A stretch of DNA of 64,000 nt from Cupriavidus sp. P-10 (lineage in GTDB: Bacteria; Pseudomonadota; Gammaproteobacteria; Burkholderiales; Burkholderiaceae). The DNA is taken from positions 930,001 to 994,000 of the forward strand of contig NZ_AP025171.1 in assembly GCF_003402535.2 (NCBI RefSeq), written 5' to 3'. A program made the translations under genes and the position numbers. Position 1 is the stretch's first letter. Each line of letters opens with the position of its first letter. Shown piece by piece: positions 58,650 to 64,000 of the stretch. The notes beneath the pieces are model-generated. The model saw only the letters and a list, made by a program, of their open reading frames with translations, searched no databases and was not told the DNA's origin.

Positions 58650-59788
58650 CACGTAGCCTCCAGCACCAGGCTGACATGCGACGACAGCACGCCGCCGTCG
58701 GCATGGAACAGCGCGCGGCGGCGCTTGCTCAGTTGGCGTTCCCCGGCGCGCCCGGCGAGCTGGCGCGCGGCTTCGGCAAGATGCATCAGCCCGCCCGCCA
58801 CGCCGGAATGGCCGAAGGCAAGCAGCCCGCCATGCGTATTGAGCGGCAGCGCGCCGCCGCGGCTGAATTCGCCGGCTTGCAGCCGCGCATGCGCTTGCCC
58901 GCGCGGCGCCAGTCCGAGCTCTTCCAGCAGCATCACCAGGGTGATGGTGAACGAGTCATAGATTGCCAGGCAGTCAATGCCGTCCACGCCGCGGCCCGCC
59001 TCGGCAAAGGCGCGCCGCGCGGCGTCGGCGGCGCCGGTCTGCATCACGTCTTCGATCGCGCCCAGGTGCTGGTGCCGGTGCGCCTGCCCCGCGCCGGCGA
59101 TGCGCACCGGCGTGCCGGCGCCGGGTTCCGCGGATACGATCACCGCCACCGCGCCATCGGAAATCGGGCAGCAGTCGGACAGCCGCAGCGGCGTGGCGAT
59201 CGGGCGGGAGGCGCGTGCCTCTGCGAGCGACAGCGGCTCGCGCAGGTGCGCATCCGGATGGCCGGCGGCATGCTCGCGCATCAGCACCGCAAAGCCGGAC
59301 AGCGCATCGGCATCCATGCCGGTCTCATGCAGGTAGCGCGACGCCAGCAGCGCGTAGTAGGCCGGCACCGAGGCGCCGTTGGGCACCTCGGCATGCGGCT
59401 CGCCCACCTGCGCCAGCGTCTGGATCGACTGGTCGCGGCTCTGGCCGCTGAGGCGGTTCTCGCCAGCCACCACCAGCACGTGGCGGCAGCGGCCGGCGCG
59501 CACCAGTTCGTGCGCCAGCATGGCCATCACGCCGCCGGTGGCGCCGCCCGCGGCCACGCCGTGGGCGTAGGCGGGAGTGAGCGAGGCGTATTCGCAGAAG
59601 CGGTCGGCCAACATCAGGTGCGGCAGCGTGGTGGCATAGCCGCACAGCACGCCGTCGATGTCGGCGCGCGCCAGCCCGGCATCGGCCAGCGCGGCATCGG
59701 CGGCCTGCGCCATCAGCGCCAGCGGCGTGCTGCCCTCGATGCGGCCGAAGCGGGTGTTGCCGCTGCCGCGCAGGTAGGTGGTGCGCAT
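58649..59788 (-). CDS. Thiolase-like protein without the nucleophilic cysteine
   Basis: A 379-residue SCP-x/thiolase-fold protein. In GVAAGGATGGVMAMLAHELV the usual nucleophile Cys is absent. The C-terminal NTHGGLLAFGHSGVAGGL keeps the conserved His, but the second thiolase Cys motif reads FHADGGVLSSH. Without these residues it cannot be a classic thiolase. With the DUF35 partner it fits the Ltp2 type of aldol lyase. It is fused by overlap to DUF35 downstream and is one base after the LivK-type receptor. Confidence 0.88.
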   Translation of the reverse strand: MRTTYLRGSGNTRFGRIEGSTPLALMAQAADAALADAGLARADIDGVLCGYATTLPHLMLADRFCEYASLTPAYAHGVAAGGATGGVMAMLAHELVRAGRCRHVLVVAGENRLSGQSRDQSIQTLAQVGEPHAEVPNGASVPAYYALLASRYLHETGMDADALSGFAVLMREHAAGHPDAHLREPLSLAEARASRPIATPLRLSDCCPISDGAVAVIVSAEPGAGTPVRIAGAGQAHRHQHLGAIEDVMQTGAADAARRAFAEAGRGVDGIDCLAIYDSFTITLVMLLEELGLAPRGQAHARLQAGEFSRGGALPLNTHGGLLAFGHSGVAGGLMHLAEAARQLAGRAGERQLSKRRRALFHADGGVLSSHVSLVLEAT

Positions 59789-59789
59789 G

Positions 59790-61031
59790 TCAGTGTTTGA
59801 GCAGCGGGCATTGCGACTTCGATGCCGGCATGAAGGCCTGCTCGCCGGGCACCGTCGCCACGACCTTGTAGTAGTCCCATGGGTACTTTGATTCGGCCGG
59901 CGTCTTCACCTCGAACAGGTACATGTCGTGGATCATGCGGCCGTCCTCGCGGATGCGGCCGTTCCTGGCGAAGAAGTCGTTGACCGGCATGGCTTTCATC
60001 TTCTTCATCACCGCCGACGTCTCGTCGGTACCCGCCGCCTGCACCGCCTTCAGATAGTGCATCACCGACGAATACGCGCCGGCCTGGCTCATGTTGGGCA
60101 TCTTCTTCAGCTTCTCGAAATAGCGGCGCGACCACGCGCGGGTGGCATCATTCATGTCCCAGTAGAAGGCTTCGGTCAGCACCAGGCCGCCCGCGGTCTT
60201 CAGGCCGATGGCATGGATGTCGTTGATGTAGAGCAGCAGTCCCGCCATGCGCTGCGCGCCGTTGCGCGTGAGGCCGAACTCCGACGCCGCCTTGATCGCG
60301 TTGATGGTGTCGCCGCCCGCATTGGCCAGTCCCACGACCTGCGCCTTGCTGGCCTGTGCCTGCAGCAGGTAAGAGGCAAAGTCGCTGGCGCCGATCGGGT
60401 GGCGCGCGGCGCCCAGCACCTTGCCGCCGGTTTCGTTGATGACCGACGTGGCGGAGTCCTGCAGCGTATGCCCGAAGGCGTAGTCGGCGGTCAGGAAGAA
60501 CCAGGTCTTGCCGCCGCGCTGCACCGTGGCGCGCGCGGTGGTGTTGGCAAGCGCGTAGGTGTCGTAGGCGTAGTGCACCGACACTGGCGTGCACAGGTCG
60601 TTGGTAATGCGCTCGGTGCCTGGTCCCGAGAACACCACGATGCGGTTTTTCTGCTTCGCCACTTCCAGCACGGCCAGCGCCGGCGCCGAGGCGGCCACGT
60701 CGAGGATGGCGTCGACATTGCCGGTGTCGTACCACTCGCGCGCCTTGTTGGCGGCGATATCGGCCTTGTTCTGGTGATCGACCACCACCAGCTCGATCTT
60801 CTTGCCGAGCACCTTGCCGCCGAAATCGTCGATGGCCATCTGCGCCGCGGTGGCGCTGCCGCGGCCGGTGACGTCGGCGTACAGGCCGCTCATGTCGAGC
60901 AGCATGCCGAGCTTGACCACGTCGTCGGAGATCGCTGCCTTGGGCTGCGCGTGCGCGCTGCCGCAGGCAAGCGCCGCGGCCACGGCGAAGGCGCCGGCGG
61001 CCCGGCGGCGGATCGAATGGCGAAGCTTCAT
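59790..61031 (-). CDS. Branched-chain amino-acid type ABC substrate-binding protein (LivK-like)
   Basis: A 413-residue periplasmic binding protein with a signal peptide (AAGAFAVAAALACGSAHAQ). DVVKLGMLLDMSGLYADVTG, then AQMAIDDFGGKVLGKKIELV is the type-1 periplasmic fold seen in LivK-like receptors. No livHMGF genes are in the window. It shares the operon with a Bug receptor, so two independent uptake receptors serve one pathway. Confidence 0.92.
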   Translation of the reverse strand: MKLRHSIRRRAAGAFAVAAALACGSAHAQPKAAISDDVVKLGMLLDMSGLYADVTGRGSATAAQMAIDDFGGKVLGKKIELVVVDHQNKADIAANKAREWYDTGNVDAILDVAASAPALAVLEVAKQKNRIVVFSGPGTERITNDLCTPVSVHYAYDTYALANTTARATVQRGGKTWFFLTADYAFGHTLQDSATSVINETGGKVLGAARHPIGASDFASYLLQAQASKAQVVGLANAGGDTINAIKAASEFGLTRNGAQRMAGLLLYINDIHAIGLKTAGGLVLTEAFYWDMNDATRAWSRRYFEKLKKMPNMSQAGAYSSVMHYLKAVQAAGTDETSAVMKKMKAMPVNDFFARNGRIREDGRMIHDMYLFEVKTPAESKYPWDYYKVVATVPGEQAFMPASKSQCPLLKH

Positions 61032-61077
61032 GTTGTCTCCTCTGGCTTGTTGTGGTTCTTGTTTTGGCTTTGCCTGG

Positions 61078-62133
61078 CTAGACCGTGGCGATCGGTGTCA
61101 CCGGCGACCCGACTGCCCCCGGCAGCCGAAGCGGCGGCGCGGTCAGCTGGAAGCGGGTGCGGCCGCTGGCGCGCAGCCAGTCGGCCAGCTCGCGCAGGTA
61201 CCACAGCTCGCCCAGCGGCAGGCCCAGCTTGAACAGGCAGTGGTGGTGCAGCGGCAGCAGCGGGTGGTGCTTGTCGCCATCGGGCGCGGGGCGGGCCGGG
61301 TAGCGCTCGACTGCGTAGTTGTCGGCGATCAGCGCGGCGATGCCGGCGTCGGTGATCCACTGCAACAGCTTGTCGTCGCGGCCGTCGAGCGCGCAGCAGC
61401 TGTGGTGCAGCACGGCTTCGTCGGGCTCGCGCTGCATCGACAGCACCACTTCGGCAAAGCCGGTGCGCAGCAGCAGCATGTCACCGGACTCGACCTCGGC
61501 CTTGCCGGCGTCCATCGCGCGCATCAGGTCGTCATAGCCGACGGTGCGGAAGTCCTTGCCATACACGTGCGCCAGGTCCACCAGCACGCCGCGACCCTGC
61601 ATGCCCTTGACGGCAAAATTCTCGATGCCGAGCGCCTGCGCGGCGCTGTGGTCGTGGCCGCATGGATGGGCGGCGAAGTGGTCGTCGTCGGCGTAGTCCA
61701 CCGGGCCGACGATATGCTCATTGGCACGGAAGCCGTTGTAGTAGACGCGCTCGGGCCGGCCGTCGCCGTCAGCATCGAACAGTGCGCCCACATGCGCCAG
61801 CGCATCCCACTGCGTGCTGTACTGCAGGCACATCAGGACCTGGTCGTCGCTGATTACATCGGTGGCGGCCGGATCGACCCTGGCCAGCGGGAAGTTGAGG
61901 TAGGGGCTGTCGTCGCGGAAGGTGGGGCGCAGTTGCGGCGGGTGGCGGCGCGGGTTGAGCTTGTTGCCGCCCGGGTAGTCCAGCGGCAGCGACAGGCAGA
62001 AGCTGATGCCGGCCTGCACCTCGCGCGCGCCCTTGACGACCTGCTCGGGGCCGATCAGGTTGACGCGGCCCAGCTGGTCGTCGGGGCCGAAATCACCCCA
62101 GTTGGAACCCTGCGGACGTTGCTTCCAGCGCAT
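61078..62133 (-). CDS. Cyclase-family metal-dependent hydrolase
   Basis: A 351-residue protein of the cyclase family (kynurenine formamidase/isatin hydrolase superfamily). A probable metal site lies in QYSTQWDALAHVGALFDADG and CGHDHSAAQALGIEN. It may hydrolyse an amide, lactone or cyclic acid. The start at 62133 has GGAGG upstream. The IclR gene overlaps this site at its stop codon. Confidence 0.85.
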   Translation of the reverse strand: MRWKQRPQGSNWGDFGPDDQLGRVNLIGPEQVVKGAREVQAGISFCLSLPLDYPGGNKLNPRRHPPQLRPTFRDDSPYLNFPLARVDPAATDVISDDQVLMCLQYSTQWDALAHVGALFDADGDGRPERVYYNGFRANEHIVGPVDYADDDHFAAHPCGHDHSAAQALGIENFAVKGMQGRGVLVDLAHVYGKDFRTVGYDDLMRAMDAGKAEVESGDMLLLRTGFAEVVLSMQREPDEAVLHHSCCALDGRDDKLLQWITDAGIAALIADNYAVERYPARPAPDGDKHHPLLPLHHHCLFKLGLPLGELWYLRELADWLRASGRTRFQLTAPPLRLPGAVGSPVTPIATV

Positions 62134-62134
62134 G

Positions 62135-62971
62135 TCATGCCTCCTCTTGCGTACGTGGCCGGGTGGCCGGTTTGTGTAGGTTGGGTCGTGGGTCGGGCCT
62201 GGTGTCCGGATGCGCGCCGGCGTGCGATCGCCAGTGCTGGCAGATGGCGTCGGCTTCGCGCCGCAGCGCGCGCGCCATGGCCGCCTCGCGGGTGGTGATG
62301 CGGTCATTGAGCGCGGCGATGCTGATCGCGCCCAGCGGGTAGCCGCCGGGGCCGGGCAGGGCGACGGCGATGCCGCCCATGCGCTCCACCACGACGTCCA
62401 GCAATACGGCGTAGCCGCGCTCGCGCGTGGCCTGCACATGGCCCAGCAGCATGTCCCGGCTGAAGCGCGGGTAGCGGCGCATGGCCGGCGCGATGCCGTC
62501 GAGCACGGCGTCGATCTCGGCATCGGGCAGCGCGGCCAGCAGCGCCAGGCTGCCCGCACCGATGCCCAGCGGCCGGCGGCTGCCGATGTCCAGGTAATTG
62601 GCGCGGATCGGGAAGGTGCCCAGGCGCAGCTCGATGCAGACCGATTCGCAGCCGCTCGGCACCGACAGGATGGCGCTGTCCTCGAAGGCATTGGCCAGCC
62701 GGATCAGTGCGGGGCGTACCAACGGGCGCAGGTCGGTGCGCTGCAGGGTGGCAGCATGCAGCGCGAGCCATTCAGGCCCCGGCGCAAAGGCCTTGGTGGC
62801 GGGATCGCGGTGTACCAGGCCCTCGGCCGCCAGCGTTTCCAGCAGGCGCAGCGCCGAGGCCTTGTCGACGCCTGCGGCCAGCGCCAGGTCGGTAAGGCGG
62901 CTGTTGCGGGCATCGGTCAGCGCGCGCAGCAGGCGGCAGGCTTTCTGCAGCGAGGTGCTCGGGGTGGTCAC
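62135..62971 (-). CDS. IclR-family transcriptional regulator
   Basis: A 278-residue regulator. The helix-turn-helix is SLQKACRLLRALTDARNSRL, then ASALRLLETLAAEGLVHRD. The effector domain has IGAGSLALLAALPDAEIDAV and a Pro/Arg-rich tail. It heads the minus-strand operon rather than facing it, so it may autoregulate with the pathway genes. Repeated motifs upstream are likely operators. Confidence 0.9.
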   Translation of the reverse strand: MTTPSTSLQKACRLLRALTDARNSRLTDLALAAGVDKASALRLLETLAAEGLVHRDPATKAFAPGPEWLALHAATLQRTDLRPLVRPALIRLANAFEDSAILSVPSGCESVCIELRLGTFPIRANYLDIGSRRPLGIGAGSLALLAALPDAEIDAVLDGIAPAMRRYPRFSRDMLLGHVQATRERGYAVLLDVVVERMGGIAVALPGPGGYPLGAISIAALNDRITTREAAMARALRREADAICQHWRSHAGAHPDTRPDPRPNLHKPATRPRTQEEA

Positions 62972-62994
62972 GCCGGTGGTCTCCTTGTCCGGTT

Positions 62995-63130
62995 TTCGTC
63001 ACGTGAAACCGGTCAGGGGAGTTTATAGGCCATAGGAAAGGGCTGGTCATTCTGCGGTGCGGGAAAGTTTTGCCGGATGAAACTGGCCGTCAGGGCTTTG
63101 CGAAACCAGCGCCGAATTCGTCACATGAAA
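62995..63130. repeat. Two copies of TTCGTCAC(G/A)TGAAA, probable IclR operators
   Basis: The 14-base motif occurs at 62995-63008 and 63117-63130 with one difference. Read on the minus strand it is TTTCA-x-GTGACGAA, a near palindrome. The first copy is 24 bases before the IclR start. Operator function is inference. Confidence 0.45.
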
Positions 63131-63141
63131 GCTTGTTGTAA

Positions 63142-63154
63142 GTCATCGTATGAC
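63142..63154. promoter_or_regulatory. Palindrome GTCAT-CGT-ATGAC, possible GntR-type operator
   Basis: A perfect 5-base inverted repeat with a 3-base centre, in the gap before the garD locus. It shares the CGTATGACA core with the site at 63309-63330. Confidence 0.35.
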
Positions 63155-63310
63155 ATGGCGGATCGAAAATGTTATTCCGAAGGGAACCCGTCCAGTAGTA
63201 CCGGCGGCGCCAGAGACGCGCACCAGCAGTGGGATTGCAGCCAGGAAGCCGTCACGCCGGTGGCGCGTTCCGTGTACCGACCTAGGGAAATCCCGGAGTC
63301 ATTCGTCCGT

Positions 63311-63330
63311 ATGACACATTACAATGTCAT
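63311..63330. promoter_or_regulatory. Palindrome ATGACA-N8-TGTCAT upstream of the garD locus
   Basis: A perfect 6-base inverted repeat with an 8-base centre, 48 bases before the start of the MFS remnant. Together with the site at 63142 it suggests a dimeric regulator, perhaps GntR/FadR-like, controlling sugar-acid genes. Confidence 0.4.
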
Positions 63331-63378
63331 CAGACAACGTAACACTGGCAAGGCCCACATTGCCGATCCGGAGATGAC

Positions 63379-63629
63379 ATGGCAGTAAACGCGACAGCGG
63401 CGCGCACAGCGACCGCGGCAGCTGGTGGGCGTGGACCTCGGCCAGTACTGTATCAACGTGCTGGCGTGCCGGGCGGGCGCTTCTCCCGCTGGTGATCGGC
63501 TACATCCTCAGCGTTACGGGTTCGTTCAACGGCGCGCTGGTGTTCGTGGGCGTGAATGCACTGGTGACCGTGTTCTGCTACCTGGTCATCGTCAAGGATA
63601 TCCGTCGGGTGGAACTGCAGCCCGCCTGA
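63379..63629 (+). pseudogene. Remnant of a glucarate/galactarate MFS transporter
   Basis: From about 63492 to 63629, one frame reads LPLVIGYILSVTGSFNGALV, then [20 protein letters not shown] to a stop. This matches the last transmembrane helices of GarP/GudP-type ACS-family MFS transporters. An ATG at 63379 opens a different frame with a short start, and the intervening sequence shifts frame. A full-length transporter would need about 430 residues, so most of it has been deleted. garD follows 19 bases after its stop. Confidence 0.6.
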
Positions 63630-63648
63630 GCTTTCTGGAACAAGCAAA

Positions 63649-64000
63649 ATGAGTGAAGCCAATTCCTCGCAAGCGGTGCGTCCGCTGTACATCACGATGC
63701 ACCCCGACGACAACGTCGCCATCGTCGCCAACGACGGCGGGCTGCCTGCCGGCGCCACGTTCCCGTGCGGCCTTACGCTGGTCGAGGGCGTGCCCCAGGG
63801 CCACAAGGTCGCACTGGCCGACCTGCGCGAAGGCGACGAGGTGATCCGCTACAACGTGGTGATCGGCTACGCGCTGAAGGACCTGCCGCGCGGCAGCTGG
63901 ATCAACGAACGCGTGATCCGCATGCCGGCCGCGCCTGAGCTGCACGACCTGCCGGTCGGCACGCGCGTCACGCCGCTGCCGCCGCTGGAGGGCTACACCT
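63649..64000 (+). CDS. garD: Galactarate dehydratase, N-terminal part (partial)
   Basis: The first 117 residues of a UxaA/GarD-family dehydratase run off the right edge. [20 protein letters not shown], then [20 protein letters not shown] and [19 protein letters not shown] match the SAF domain of E. coli GarD closely. The enzyme converts galactarate to 5-keto-4-deoxy-glucarate. The GarR-type reductase elsewhere in the window acts later in that pathway. Confidence 0.9.
   Translation, partial: MSEANSSQAVRPLYITMHPDDNVAIVANDGGLPAGATFPCGLTLVEGVPQGHKVALADLREGDEVIRYNVVIGYALKDLPRGSWINERVIRMPAAPELHDLPVGTRVTPLPPLEGYT

Overview
The window is GC-rich DNA that reads like a Cupriavidus/Ralstonia-type betaproteobacterium (Burkholderiales), probably an accessory or second-replicon region. 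The reasons are four orphan Bug/TctC solute receptors, several CoA-ester catabolic clusters each with its own IclR, LysR or AraC regulator, an intracellular PHB-depolymerase-like hydrolase, a second-copy-type FlhC, a LexA box of the CTGT-N8-ACAG type, and galactarate dehydratase at the right edge. No rRNA, tRNA, CRISPR array, transposase or phage gene was seen. The genus is inferred.

Layout. 1-5300: a LysR tail, then a minus-strand operon for an acyl-CoA pathway (crotonase, CaiB-type CoA transferase, acyl-CoA dehydrogenase, Bug receptor) with a divergent IclR regulator. 5310-16420: mixed housekeeping and envelope genes: an LpxL-like acyltransferase, an orphan FlhC, a BON-domain protein, an SDR, a flavodoxin, a phospholipase D-DedA fusion, several small unknowns and an entericidin. 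16450-21200: an AraC regulator divergent from a coupled acyl-CoA-dehydrogenase-like/flavin-reductase pair, then a DMT exporter and a GarR-type reductase. 21300-21734: a 97-residue unknown protein behind two tandem LexA boxes. 21960-29510: a DASS dicarboxylate permease, DUF3300 and DUF2950 proteins (the DUF2950 gene has captured the 5' end of another DASS permease), and a divergent three-gene set that looks like a soluble NADH-linked fumarate reductase. 29560-39540: small envelope proteins, an RcsB/RcsC-like two-component pair, and a YiaW-YiaV-NodT export module. 39600-48970: a CMD/Bug locus carrying a broken BKACE gene, then LysR and an operon for two-subunit aconitase X, a Bug receptor, a beta-propeller lipoprotein and three consecutive RraA-family lyases. 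49060-54950: an AI-2E-type permease, PHB depolymerase-like and transglutaminase-like enzymes, an isochorismatase-like protein, and small unknowns. 55100-62970: a minus-strand operon (IclR, cyclase-family hydrolase, LivK-type receptor, cysteine-less thiolase plus DUF35 partner, Bug receptor, ADP-forming acyl-CoA synthetase). 63380-64000: the remnant of a sugar-acid MFS transporter and the start of garD.

How the parts fit. Most of the window is a row of small carboxylate-catabolism modules. Each pairs an uptake receptor with CoA activation or lyase enzymes and a local regulator. Three modules stand out: the fumarate-reductase-like trio, the aconitase X plus triple RraA operon, and the SOS-controlled small protein. 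Substrates cannot be read from sequence alone and are given as inference.
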